DNA from: Persicaria tinctoria
Lineage: Eukaryota; Streptophyta; Magnoliopsida; Caryophyllales; Polygonaceae
Assembly: GCA_037127255.1 (NCBI GenBank)
Contig: JBANSL010000005.1
Span: 60,109,909-60,173,908, forward strand
Length of the DNA: 64,000 nt
Direction of reading: 5' to 3'
In this document: positions 50,877 through 61,708 of the stretch, piece by piece
Layout: the number at the start of each line of letters is the position of its first letter
Numbering within the stretch: position 1 is the stretch's first letter
Notes under the pieces: generated by a model
The model's input: only the letters and a program-made list of their open reading frames with translations
Told to the model about the DNA's origin: nothing
Database searches by the model: none
Translations under genes and position numbers: made by a program

Positions 50877-52175
50877 CTTGCATGAAAGTTTCGTTTAGGC
50901 ATTATAGGTGTTTCTTATTGCTATTAGGTAGTGGTTTTACTATGATTTGAGTCTAGTTTCGTATATTGCTTGTGAAGTATTTGAGTTCATAATCTACGTA
51001 TTTTTCATGGCGATTTTGCAAAATTACATTCCGACATTGAATGTACTTTGGGAAGAGCTTAAGACGAATGTTTTGGAGCTTATAGAGGCTAATGAGGGGC
51101 TCGAGAGGAGCAAGGAAGCATGATATTGGAATTTATTGAAGACAATTGAGGAACGACGGACACTGCATAAGCCGCCATTTGCACGACACCTGTCGTTGAC
51201 CCTTTTTTCCGGATACACAGTTTTGGATCTGAAGACATCATTTCTTATTAGTTTATTCTTTTTCCTACTAGGTTTTTTCCATCTTTGCGAGGCATTATTA
51301 GTTTATTTTTAGTACCATTCATAGTTTGATAGAAAGTTAGAGAGATAAGTTAGACTATGAACATAATTAGAGAGAATTGGCCTATGAGTTTCTAAACTCA
51401 TAGTTTTGCATGTGATTCGAAGACATGGTTTTTTGGATTGTGAGGATTTGATTCTATTTGATTATTCATGTTCTTACTTTTCATCTTGTGCTTAATTATT
51501 ATATTTGTGTTCCTTTCAATGCATGATCAACATGTTAGGAATTGCATATTAGTCATGAATTCGTTGTCGTTTTTTCGATAACAAACAAAGGTATTGATGA
51601 TAATGATGTTTTTTGTATTTGTAGTGGATGATTCCAATTGATCTATATTGAGGATATTCGATTAAGGCGGAGTTCAGTATGCACCTATTAGTATTAATTG
51701 CGTTGAGTCAATGTGACAATTGGTCTTGATTACTTGAGTCCTTAATGCCATTCTTTAGTGATATTGAATAAGATGAGTGAATCTCTGTGGATCTCTCAAC
51801 TTTAGTCAAGTAAACCTAGGAATATGAATAATTAATAGATCAATTCGAGGAGAATGAATTCCAACAATTGTCAGAGAATTGCTAGTGAAATGTTCTTTCT
51901 ACTTTGATATCAATTCATTTGCAATCATAAATCTGGTTACTTTACATCTATGATACTTGTTACAATAATTTCTTTATCTTAACAATCATTGCTTAGAGTT
52001 ATTGAATAGGAAATCGCTTCTCCCTGTGGGTTCGACATCAGACTTCATCGCTATACTAGTAGTTATTTTGTTTATCAAGTGATTGATGGCCTAATCTATT
52101 GGTTTGTGTTTAAGTTAGGATATTATTACTAACTTGGGGAAGGGCGAAAGTGCCAGCAATGTTCGTCCCGCATCA
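50877..52175 (+). repeat. 5' LTR of element C
   Basis: Aligned to the 3' LTR through GGCATTATAGGTGTTTCTTA; the first bases differ, so the start is accurate only to a few bases. It ends GTCCCGCATCA. A frame with LWEELKTNVLELIEA near 51040 recurs in the 3' LTR. Confidence 0.8.
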
Positions 52176-52182
52176 AGTTTCT

Positions 52183-52200
52183 TGGCGCCGTTGCTAGGGA
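52183..52200 (+). other. Primer-binding site of element C (tRNA-Asp)
   Basis: TGGCGCCGTTGCTAGGGA matches 16 of 18; the two changes turn CCGG into CTAG, as expected from cytosine deamination on both strands. Confidence 0.9.
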
Positions 52201-52268
52201 GAAGAAAGATGTTTGCTTTTCTTTATCTCTTTCAATTACTCTTTACTTTGAGTCTTTTTTGTCCTTAA

Positions 52269-53135
52269 ATGGTTCAAACTAGATCTTCTAATTCATTGGC
52301 TTTGTCTTTTGATCCTGAGGTTGAAAGATCTCTTAGGTTGAAGAGGAAGCTTGTGTTTAAGACAAACGAGGAGATGGCAGAAGACGATGTTGTTGATCCG
52401 CCAAGAAGGACACTGAGAAACCTAGAGGAACCTAATTTTAGTGCTCAAACACTTGCAATTAGTCTTCCTAATCTCCCCAAGGGTTAAAGATTTGAGTGTA
52501 AGTTGAATTGGTCTTCTATTTTGCCTTACTTTCATGGATTGTCTGGGGAGGAACCAAACAAGCACCTTGCTAACTTTGTGAGTGTGAATGATAGACTTAG
52601 ACCCCAAGGCCTAAACGATGACCAATTAATGCTGAGAGTATTCCCCTTTACTTTGGAAGATTCTGCAAGCGATTGGCTTTACTACCTACCCCCATAAAGC
52701 ATTACTACTTGGGTACAATTGAAGAAATCTTTCCTGCAAAAGTACTTTCCTGCGACTCGCCTCAACAAACTTAAGAAGGAGTTGTCCAGTATTGAGCAAT
52801 CACCTAAGGAGAGTCTTTATGAGTATGTTGAGCAGTTCAAGAAGCTTAAGGGTAGTTTTCTGCAACATGATATACCCGAAGATGATCTAGTGTTGTATCT
52901 TTTTGAAGGCTTGCTTGACATTGATAGGAATTTCATCAATGCTACTAGCGGAGGAGATATTTTGGATAAAACACCTCAGGAAGCAATGCAGATTTTTGAA
53001 GGGTTGGCTAATGCATCACAACAATATGGGAGACACCAAGGAGTTAATAAGTTGGATAGTTCGAGAGATGGACACAATGGTGATATCGATAGGCTTATGG
53101 AGATTGTGAACAAGATGGCTATGCGCGACGAATGA
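52269..53135 (+). pseudogene. gag, element C, with two in-frame stops
   Basis: One frame of 289 codons from ATG 52269, with TAA at 52485 and 52695. Residues 1-72 are the basic/acidic N-terminus. Then ILPYFHGLSGEEPNKHLANF, DDQLMLRVFPFTLEDSASDW, LYYLPP, stop, SITTWVQLKKSFLQKYFPAT, then SPKESLYEYVEQFKKLKGSF. This is the Retrotrans_gag domain in the Athila/Tat form. Capsid-forming role in a virus-like particle; without the stops it would read through to the knuckle region. Confidence 0.85.
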
Positions 53136-53480
53136 ATCAACCCCATCAGCCTAGACCTTGTAGTGTTTGTGGAAATCCTACTCATCCGAATGATAAGTGT
53201 CCCTTGATTCAAGAGGACATCGCTGAAGTGAATGCTATGGATTATGGACCTTGACACAACTTTGATAACAACTACAATCAGAGCTACAATTCAAACTACC
53301 AAAGTGGATTCAACGACATAGGCCAACAACAACAAGTTCCTTTTCAGAGAGGACAATTTGAGAATTATCCTAGAAACACTCAACAAAAATATTGAGATAA
53401 TACATTGAGGTTATTATTAGACAAGATGAGTGTTCAAGAGAAGTTGCTGAGTCAGATGGGTAAGGAGATTAGTGAATTCA
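53136..53480 (+). pseudogene. Gag zinc knuckle and C-terminal part, element C
   Basis: In a shifted frame RPCSVCGNPTHPNDKC gives an intact CX2CX4HX4C knuckle at ~53158-53200. It is followed by an Asn/Gln-rich stretch (NNYNQSYNSNYQSGF) and SVQEKLLSQMGKEISEF, then stop. A -1 or +1 frameshift separates it from the gag core. Confidence 0.8.
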
Positions 53481-53946
53481 AAGCATAAGGTTCGGGGATG
53501 TTACCATCGCAGATGGTAGTGAATCTGAAGGAGAATGTTATCTGCCTGCGGAACTACCATGTTGCCTGAGGATGTCGGATTTTAGTATCTATCACCATCA
53601 GTTTCCATTACATCCGGATGAGCGTCGTTTTAGTAGGCGTTGGTCTGTTGTTGATGATGTGGCCACTAATGATGAGGCCACTGCTGCTGAGGCTATCGAT
53701 GATGAGCCTACTGAGATTACATAAGTAGAGGTCGACATGAGAGAAGAAGTTGCAGGAGATGACACCGAGCCTATATGTGTTACTTTGGATGATATTGAGC
53801 ATCGATTTGCTGATTTTGAGGCGAGCACAGTTGAAGAGCTCGCTAGTCTTTCAGAGAAGCTCTCGAGTCTTCAGAACGCGATATTGATTGCCCTTCAGGA
53901 CATCAATCAGTGGTCTGGACCCCAGACCCTTCCTTCACAACAATAG
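53481..53946 (+). pseudogene. Acidic C-terminal tail, element C
   Basis: DERRFSRRWSVVDDVATNDE onwards, then (after a stop) VEVDMREEVAGDDTEPICV and ELASLSEKLSSLQNAIL, a short coiled-coil-like end. Acidic tails of this kind follow the pol region in Athila/Tat elements; here it follows gag directly because pol is deleted. Identity uncertain. Confidence 0.4.
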
Positions 53947-55600
53947 GTTAGTGATTTTCTTCTTTCAAACCCTTTGTTTTTATATTTTTCATTGTTCCCT
54001 TTTGTGTTTATATGCATTGAGGACAATGAAACCTGTAAGTATTTGGGGGGGGGGGGGGGGGGGGGGGGAATGAAGTGAATTAATTAGGTTAGTTCATGTT
54101 TGAATTTCTGTGTTTGAATTTTTTGTTATTTCCTTTATGTTATATCTTTTATGTTAATTTATGTTTTTCATTTTTTTTATAAAAAAAAAAAAAAAGTGAG
54201 TCTTGTTTGTTGTTTTGCATATTGTGTTATCAAAGATTTCCATCTAATTTGAGTCTATTCTATTTTGACTTTATACTGGCATGATCTTATAAATCCCATG
54301 GAATTCTAGAATGATTTGATCTTATCCTGAAAATTTGTTTTATGTGAAATATGATTGTCCTTGTGAGATATTTTTGGCTTTATAATGGATACATCTTTAT
54401 TCCTTTTGCTTTCTTGTGTGATTTACTCTTCCTATACATTTATCATTGAGTATAGCCATGGTTATCTATTTTCAAGGCCAATTATATACATGTTCATTGC
54501 TTGATAAGTTCAAATGATAGAGGCAACCTTTTAGCCACATATTTATGCATGCCTACCTTATGTTATATCTTGTTTTGAAGCCAATTTGAGCATTTAGCCT
54601 TTTTATTGATATCTCCACAAAATCATTATTCCTAGCCTATGATGAGCCTTACCCATATTCTGGGGAAATTGAGATTTTGAGTGGGTTATGGAATCTATTT
54701 TGGAAATTGAGGAGAATGAAGCTAAAGTGTGATGTTATGGTTTATGGTTTGGAGAAGATGTGATGTTATGTGCTTATTTAGTCCCTCATTCTTATGCATT
54801 CAAATTTCATGTATTTTGGCTCAAGGAAAAAAAAAGGAAAAAAAAAAAGAAAAAAAAAATCCGAAAAATAAAGAAAGAAAAAAAGAGAAGAAAAAAAGAG
54901 TCATTTATCTTATTTTTGCATAGTGAGGAAGAATTGGATTTATGTTGTTTATCAGTCTTATTGGTTGGGTGTTGAGATTGCATGATATGTGAGATGAAGA
55001 GATGAGATATGATTTGATGAGTTAAGAGATATTTTTGAGTTTTTGATTATATTGAGAGATGTTGTGCATTTGTGAGCTTGATGTTATTGAGTTGGTTTGT
55101 GTTATGTTGGGAGTTTTGGAATCTTGTTTTATGGGAATTTATTGCACCACATGACCAAATACAATTCCTTGCCTTTATGTTTCTACTAAGCCCCGTTACA
55201 AGCCCGCTGAATGGAATCTTCTATGAAGGTTTCCATTGAGCGAAAGTCCTCTTGATGTTTTTATTTTTGCATTGACGTATCCGATGGAGATTTTGTGATA
55301 TAAATGTCAATATTTGAGTTGATGCTTGTATATGGAATTGAGATTAGTGTGTGCTTAAAGCCTAAACACATGAGAGTGACAGATACACATTTTATCCTTG
55401 GTAAGGTTGATTTTTTAGTATGCAACCAACTTGATCCCATATATACATGTTATCACGTTTATATGTTTGATTATATTTGTATTGTTGATTATGTTGCTTT
55501 TGATGAGTAAAGTTATGAAAGATTTCCCGTGGGATGCGTAGATGATGTTTTGCTTTATGGTTGGTTGAGGACAAGCAAGAGTTAAGTGTGAGGGGATTTG
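53947..55600 (+). other. 3' spacer of element C
   Basis: No gene. It contains a hairpin at 54015-54028 followed by AAGTATTT and a G homopolymer (54044-54068), A-rich low complexity (54820-54910), and a second hairpin at 55563-55580 followed by GTGTGAGGGGATT next to the LTR start. Confidence 0.7.
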
Positions 55601-55857
55601 ATCATGCACATTTCATATAGGCATTATAGGTGTTTCTTATTGTATTAGGTAGTGGTTATGCTATGATTTGAGTCTAGTTTCGTAAATTGCTTGTGAAGTA
55701 TTCAAGTTTGGAATCTACGTGTTTTTAGTGTTTATTTGTACTGTTGATGATGTTGCTTTTGATGAGTAAAGTTATGGAAGATTTCATGTGAGATGTGTAG
55801 ATGATGTTTTACTTTATTGTTGCTTGAGGACAAGCAAGAGTTATGTGTGAGGGGATT
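55601..55857 (+). repeat. 257-bp tandem duplication across the 3' LTR junction of C
   Basis: Starts TGATCATGCAC (LTR start), runs ~135 bp into the LTR, then returns to internal sequence like 55470-55600 (GATGTTGCTTTTGATGAGTA, the hairpin, GTGTGAGGGGATT), and reaches the second LTR start at 55858. The junction was therefore duplicated in tandem. Confidence 0.85.
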
Positions 55858-57208
55858 TGATAATATATATTTCATACATGAATTATAGGTATTTCTTATT
55901 GATATTGGGTAGTGGTTTTGCTATGATTGAGTCTAATTTCGTATATTGCTTGTGAAGTATTCGATTTCGGAATCTTCGCGTTTTTAATGTTTATTCTACA
56001 GAATTACATTCTGATCTTGGATGGACTTTGGGAAGAGCTTAAGAAGCATGTTTTGGAGCTTATGGAGGCTAAGAAGAAGCTAGAGAGGAGCAAGGAAGCA
56101 CGACATTGGAATTTATTGAAGACAATTGAGGAACGACAGACACTGTAAAGGCGGTGCCCGCTGCCATTTGCACGGCGCTAGCCGTGGACCTGTTTTACGG
56201 ATACGCGATTTTGGATTCAAAGACATTATTTCCTCTTAGTTTCTATTTCCTACTAGGGTTTTGCCGACTTTGGGAGACATTATTAGGTTGTTTTCAGTTC
56301 CATTCATAGTGTGACAGAAAGTTAGAGAGAGAGAGGTTAGACTATGAACAAAATTAGAGAGAATTGGCCTATGAGGTTAGACTATGAACACAATTAGAGA
56401 GAACACAATTAGAGAGAATTTTCCTACTAGGGTTTTGCCGACTTTGGGACACATGCTTGTTTGGATTGTGAGGATTTGATTCTATTTGATTACTCGTGTT
56501 CTTAGTTTTGAACATGTGCTTAATTATTTAATTTGTGTTCCTTTCTATGCCTGATCAACATGTTAGGAATTGCATCTTAGTTATGAATTCGTTTTTATTT
56601 TCTCGATAGCAAACAAAGGTATTGATGATAGTGATGTGTCTTTGTCTTTGTAATGGATGATTTCAATTGATCTATGTTCAGGATAATCGATTAGGACTGA
56701 GTTCGGTATGTGCCTATTAGTCTTAATTGCGTGGAGTCAATGTGCCAATTGGTCTTCCTTACTTGAGTCCTTAATGCAATTCTTTAGTGATATTGAATAA
56801 GATGAATGAATCTCTACGGATCTCTCAACTTTAGTCAAGTAGACCTAGGAATATGAATAATTAATAAATCAATCCGAGGACCATGAATTCCAACCGTTGT
56901 TAGAGAATTACAGGTGAAATGTTCTTTCTACTTTGATACCAATCTATTTGCAATCATAAATCTGGTTGCTTTACATCTTTGCTACTTGTTACAATCATTG
57001 ATTTGTCTTAAGAGACTTTGCTTAGAGTTATTGAATAGGAAATCGCTTCTCCTTGTGGGTTCGACACCGGACTTCATCGCTATACTAGTAGTTATTTTGT
57101 TTATCAAGTGATTGATTGCCTAATCTATTGGTTTATGTTTAAGTTTGGACATTATTAATTACTAAATTGGGGAAGGGCGAAAGTGTCAAAGATGTTCGTC
57201 CCACATCA
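55858..57208 (+). repeat. 3' LTR of element C
   Basis: 1351 bp, TGATAATATA...CCCACATCA. It carries a small internal duplication of GTTAGACTATGAACA words at 56335-56420 that the 5' LTR lacks. Confidence 0.85.
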
Positions 57209-57351
57209 CGAGCGCTGACACGCTTCCTCATGGATACGATCTTGAATACCCTACCACTACAACAGGAGGGTTTCTTGTAATTTATTTGCGTGGTTCAGAG
57301 ATTCGGTTTGATTTTATAGTTTTATAGTTGCATACTTGATATCCATCCATA
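57209..57351 (+). repeat. End of the B2 5' LTR, resumed after element C
   Basis: GCTGACACGCTTCCTC and TCTTGTAATTTATTTGCR match the solo LTR at 45438-45520. It ends TCCATCCATA before AATAAATT and the primer-binding site. Confidence 0.8.
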
Positions 57352-57359
57352 ATAAATTT

Positions 57360-57377
57360 TGGCGCCATCACCGGGGA
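57360..57377 (+). other. Primer-binding site of element B2 (tRNA-Asp)
   Basis: TGGCGCCATCACCGGGGA matches 15 of 18; all three changes are transitions. Confidence 0.85.
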
Positions 57378-57509
57378 AGGAATCAATCGCGCCCTTTTTA
57401 GTTCCTTTTTACTCTTTTATTTTTCTTTTTTGTTTTATAGGTGCATGCGAAGATCTGATCGCACACCCATTGATCCTCTTCTCGAACTTAAGTGGATTTT
57501 TCCATCTTC

Positions 57510-58522
57510 AACAGAGAGTAAGGAGAAGACTCGTGTCGACTCCAGGTAACGAGAACGAGAATGAGTTACAACTCACACCAGCACATGAGCTTGAGCAACT
57601 CCGTAGACATATAGACGAGTTCACCACCAAGCAAACAGAATAAGCCCAACGAGAGGCGTAATATCAACGGAATCAACAAAGGTGGGAGGGTAGATCACGA
57701 AGTCCATGCCGGGAGGGAGCTCGAGGATTAGTGTACGTGAAGGGAAACCCAATGAGTGCCCTTTAGAGCATATAACTGTCTTTCTAGATTTGTGTACGTG
57801 AAGCTATTGCAGATGATGCCAATCTAGAATATCTAAAACTAAAGGTTTTTCATTGTTCGTTGCAAGAGTAGCTTCACAGTGGCTCGAGGGTTTGGCTCCA
57901 TAATCTTTTTGCACGTGGAATGAACTAAGGGATTTGTTTGTTAACAACTTATTTCCTCCAACCAAGACAGCGCAGCTCAGACAACAGATCACGACTTTCA
58001 AACAAAAGCTAGGGGAAACACTTGCCAAGGTCTGGGAGCGCTACAAATGACTGCTGAAATCTCGTCCTACACACGGACAACCACCCTATGTGATCCATGA
58101 GATCATCTTCAATTTCCTAGATGCACCAAAAAAGGAGTGGATCAATAACTATACGACCTATAGGTATCTCGAGTACACACCACGACGTGTTTGGGAAACC
58201 ATTGAGACATTGACCAATTATGACAACACGTATAGGACTGTTGTGGCCTCCGACGTAAGGTATGAAAGGTCTGCCACATCTATACCACCCACTCTATGAG
58301 CCACCAAAGGAAGTTGACCAAGATGTTAGGGACCAGTTCCACAATGAACAGGTACGACGTCTTACCAAACAAGTTAAATTTATGTCTAAAAACCAACCTT
58401 GTTTGGAATGTGGGTCTCTGAAGCACAACACTACTGCGTGCCCACATGCCGACCAAGTGCAGCTTGCAGAGACCCACGAAGAGGCGCGCTATGCAGGGGG
58501 AAATTACTCAGGGCAACACTAG
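57510..58522 (+). pseudogene. gag, element B2, heavily decayed
   Basis: Pieces in different frames. ELQLTPAHELEQLRRHIDEF lies near 57560. A run related to the gag core follows (57800-58030, several stops). Next is GQPPYVIHEIIFNFLDAPKK (58078-58140), then the knuckle CLECGSLKHNTTAC (CX2CX4HX4C, intact) in the frame from 58262. Stops and frameshifts rule out a working protein. The order and wording match A and B. Confidence 0.8.
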
Positions 58523-58930
58523 CAACAGAACTGAAGCTACTATTGCCAACCCCAATACCAAAAAGACCCCCCGTCCTACAGAGCTCCTGGTCATCCTGAC
58601 AGAGAAGGTAAGAAAGATGACCTGCAGGTTATTCTTGATGAGATGCGGAGGAATCACACAGAGAGAAAATAGTCCATCAATTCCATCCACACTCAACTAG
58701 ATGACATCAACTCTAGACTAGGAAAAATCGATGTTTGGACGAAATCAATAGAGACCCAGATTGATCAACTGGCTACATTTGTCCTTGAACAATCAGGTAC
58801 GCTCCCTGGATCTTCTAAACCTAACCCTAAGGGTAAATCTGCAGGAAAGGTGGCTGCCAAGAATCTAAGAAGTGGGCTACAACTACAAATGCCCGAGCAG
58901 AACACGGGGGAAGAAGCTACTGGAGAGTAC
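58523..58930 (+). pseudogene. Post-knuckle gag region, element B2
   Basis: RAPGHPDREGKKDDLQVILD, NSRLGKIDVWTKSIETQIDQ, PGSSKPNPKGKSAGK, as in B, with at least two stop codons. Confidence 0.7.
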
Positions 58931-58962
58931 TAGACGTCGACTAACCCAGTCGAAGAGACCAA

Positions 58963-59232
58963 GATTTACTCGACGTCGACCAGCCCCTACTCGACGTCGA
59001 GCAGAATGTTGAACTTGCCCAAAACTCGACTACTCCGGTCAACGTCGATGATGATTTACTCGACGTCGACCAACTCGTACTCAACGTTGACCAAAATGTT
59101 AAACCTGCACAAAAGTCAACAACTCCAATCGATGTCGACCAGGATTTACTCTACGTCGACCAACCCGTACTCGACGTCGACCGGAATGTTGAACCTGGCT
59201 AGAAGTCAACTACTCCAGTCGACGTCGACCAG
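58963..59232 (+). repeat. Three 90-bp (30-residue) in-frame repeats with GTCGACGTCGAC
   Basis: GATTTACTC starts at 58963, 59053 and 59143, period exactly 90 bp. Each unit encodes DLL-VDQ, LDVDQNVE-like and STTPVDVDQ-like segments in one frame. A TAG interrupts the third. It replaces the shorter VDID linker of A and B. Confidence 0.9.
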
Positions 59233-59259
59233 ACACCACTCGATATCGAGCATACTCTA

Positions 59260-59893
59260 GCACATCTGAAGAAGAAAACACTACCATTCCCAACAAAATC
59301 TTTGAAGGACACAGTGGAGAAAAAGTTCCAGCATTTCGTGAAGATGCTTCAAAGGCTCAACGTCATCATTTCCATTACAGAAGCTCTTTATGAGATGCCC
59401 TCATATTTGAAGTTCCTCAAGGATATCCTGAGCAAGAAGCGATCGATGGCTGAGATCATAGAGGAATGCAGTAAGATGAACCTTCTAGGAAAAAAGGCCA
59501 GATCCAGGTAAGCTTTCTATAACTATTGGATTCGGTCAATACAAATTCAATGCATTATGTTACTTAAGAGCCAGCGTCAGCATCATGCCTTTATCAATCT
59601 GGTCCAAAGTCAAGATAGGAGCTTTAGAGCCTATGGATGCCCAATTATACATGGCGAACAACACTGTATTCATCTCAACATGCATGGTGGACGATGTGCC
59701 AGTGCAAGTAAATAAGTTCATAGTCCCTGCTGATTTCTTAGTTATTGATATGGCAGAGGACCCTTCTTGTCCTATTATTCTAGGTAGACCTTTCTTAGCA
59801 ACCGTCGATGCCAACATAAGCGTAAGGAAGGGAGTGCTCACTTTCACCATCTTCAATGAGGTAATTGAGTATTCCTTCAAGTCAATTTCATAG
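59260..59893 (+). pseudogene. Protease region, element B2, active site lost
   Basis: KFQHFVKMLQRLNVIISITE, SYLKFLKDILSKKRSMAE, then YLRASVSIMPLS where element B has DLGASVSIMP: the catalytic Asp is Tyr and the Gly is Arg. Then DAQLYMANNTVFISTCMVDD, FLVIDMAEDPSCPIILGRPF, LATVDANISVRKG. Retropepsin fold, presumed inactive. Confidence 0.85.
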
Positions 59894-60205
59894 AGGTACA
59901 TCACTTGCGGGGAGCCTAAGGTAAGAAATATGACTCCTAAAGAGTTGGAGAAGAGGGCTATGAAAGCCCAAGTAGAGGAAATCATGGCAATTCTGAACGA
60001 GGAGACCGAAGATCTACTCAACATCGACCAAGGTAAGTCGACGTCAACTACAATTATTTCAGATTTTTTGCCAAGTCTTAAGTATGGGGTCGAAATCGAC
60101 CAAATGTACTCGATGCCGAGTACAATGGTCGACGTCAACTAGATCTCCAAGCTCTCATCGACTTCTCCAGTTTCGAGCAACCCACTAGTAGTAGAGGAGT
60201 ACTCG

Positions 60206-60637
60206 ATGTCGAGTACATCTACTCGACATCGACCAGATCCAGAGGTCCCAAACGATGAAATTTCGGCGAAGGTATGCCGAGGTAAGGACATCACTTCCTC
60301 TATTTCAATTAAGGATTTATCTATACATGGAAGAGGTTTTCCTTGGTATGTAAGATTATGCAGGGTTTCCAATGATGATCCCAAGGAATACGAAGTAGGA
60401 GACAAGGTGTATGTCTCCAAGTCAAAGAATCATTGGTTTCCCAACAAATTCAACAACAAAAAGATGGGACCTTTCACGGTGCATAAGATCCATTCCGGAG
60501 GACAACAACTGATGGACAAGAATGGAGTCTTATTTGAGGCCCAAGCCACATGGGCACAAATTGTAGGTACAAGGCCCAAGCCAGATGCCACCTTTAGTGG
60601 AGAAAGAAGAAGTCGGCTTAGCGCCTATAAAATCTAA
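60206..60637 (+). pseudogene. Integrase C-terminal tail, element B2
   Basis: EYEVGDKVYVSKSKNHWFPN and NNKKMGPFTVHKIHSGGQQL resemble the end of Athila/Tat integrases; the catalytic core is absent. A stretch 59930-60142 between protease and this tail contains LEKRAMKAQVEEIMAILNEE and more TCGACGTCAAC words. Confidence 0.65.
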
Positions 60638-61683
60638 AGCTTGTAATAAGACAATCAATTTTTAGGGTTTTTAGACACTATTTGGATTTGCTTTTGTGGA
60701 TTTTGTCTTTCTAACAAAAATTGTAGGTACAAGGAGTTGCAGAAGAGTACTCGACGTCGACCACACATATGGAGAAAATGAGCATGTGGTTGAGGAGAGG
60801 CCACTCTGAGGATCCAGTATACTCGATGTCGAGTAGGTTTAGTCGACGTCGACCAACCTTACTCGATGTCGACCACCCTGCAGCAATTTTCAGCACTTGA
60901 TTTTGAGCTTCTACACATCTGTCTAGTCAGCTTCTTTCTTTACCCTTGTTTTTATACAGTGAGAACACTGTAATATTTAAGTATGGGGTGGGGGAAATGC
61001 TTACATTGTGCATATTTAACATATTTCTTCAATTGCTCCATACATGGTTACTTTGGATATTTCATGTTCATCTATGTGCTTGCATGTTATTTTCAAAAGT
61101 TTATTTTTATCACGCTATCATCCCCATACAATTTTTTCTTCAATATTATGGAAGATTTAATTGAACTCGACGATGCAAACTTAGATACATTAGAGATATA
61201 GCATGAAATTGCCAAGTAAAGGGAAGTCACAATGAAATGCATAATTTCTTGAAAACCATGAGGAGGTAAAATTTGATATTGCTTTTGACATGTTGCACAA
61301 TAAGAGGATGGACGGCTTTATATTTTCCATATAATGCTCATTCTTATATTTCTAGCCGTACATATGCTTATTTTGCATCATAAAAGCCATATTATGAGCC
61401 TTACATATCGTTACATTATTTCTGCTCCACATGATCCAAATATTGGCCATTTTCTATCTTATTTCCTTATCCGGGAATTATGTTGAGAATAGAAGTTACT
61501 TTTGGATATTATTATATGGTGTTTGTATTGTATTATCGTTACTGGAGTTGGAAGGAAATTGAAAAGTCTATGGAAAATTTTATGAGTGAAAGAAAATTGG
61601 TCACTTCAAGAGATAAAGGTAGATCGACCTTGCCTGCATTGAGAGGATAGTTCTGCAGAATGGAACACACAAGTGAGGAGTGT
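60638..61683 (+). other. 3' spacer of element B2
   Basis: No gene. TCGACGTCGA/TCGATGTCGA cluster at 60740-60870. Hairpin TACAGTG-AGAA-CACTGTA at 60955-60972, then TTTAAGTATGGGGTGGGGG. The rest is collinear with the 3' spacer of B. It stops at 61683. Confidence 0.75.
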
Positions 61684-61708
61684 TGTAGGAGGAAATCGAG
61701 TTTAAAAT
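61684..61708 (-). repeat. 25-bp inverted LTR end
   Basis: TGTAGGAGGAAATCGAGTT matches the start of 41841-43595 as written on the plus strand, that is, an LTR terminus pointing the other way. Similarity stops after about 25 bp. Confidence 0.55.

Larger units (their letters stand above)
50877..57208 (+). mobile_element. Gypsy element C (Athila/Tat-like deletion derivative) nested in the B2 LTR
   Basis: 5' LTR about 50877-52175; 3' LTR 55858-57208, preceded by a duplicated start at 55601. Ends TGAT...CATCA. Inside: primer-binding site, gag with two stops, zinc knuckle, a short tail, a long spacer. Protease, reverse transcriptase, RNase H and integrase core are absent. The target is the LTR of B2: the wording before (TTGTGCAGC) and after (CGAGCGCTGACAC) joins up to match the solo LTR near 45438. 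The target duplication is not clear. Confidence 0.85.
49443..61683 (+). mobile_element. Gypsy element B2, non-autonomous, interrupted by element C
   Basis: The 5' LTR starts at 49443 (TGATGTGCGC), is interrupted at about 50877 by C, resumes at 57209 (GCTGACACGCTTCCTC, as at 45438 in the solo LTR) and ends near 57351. Then: primer-binding site, decayed gag, 30-residue repeats, protease remnant, integrase tail, 3' spacer. It stops at 61683 without a 3' LTR; a ~25-bp inverted LTR end follows. No reverse transcriptase. Confidence 0.85.

Noticed and set aside
59560..60138. 192-codon minus-strand frame
   Set aside because: Shadow of the plus-strand B2 protease, which has clear family motifs.
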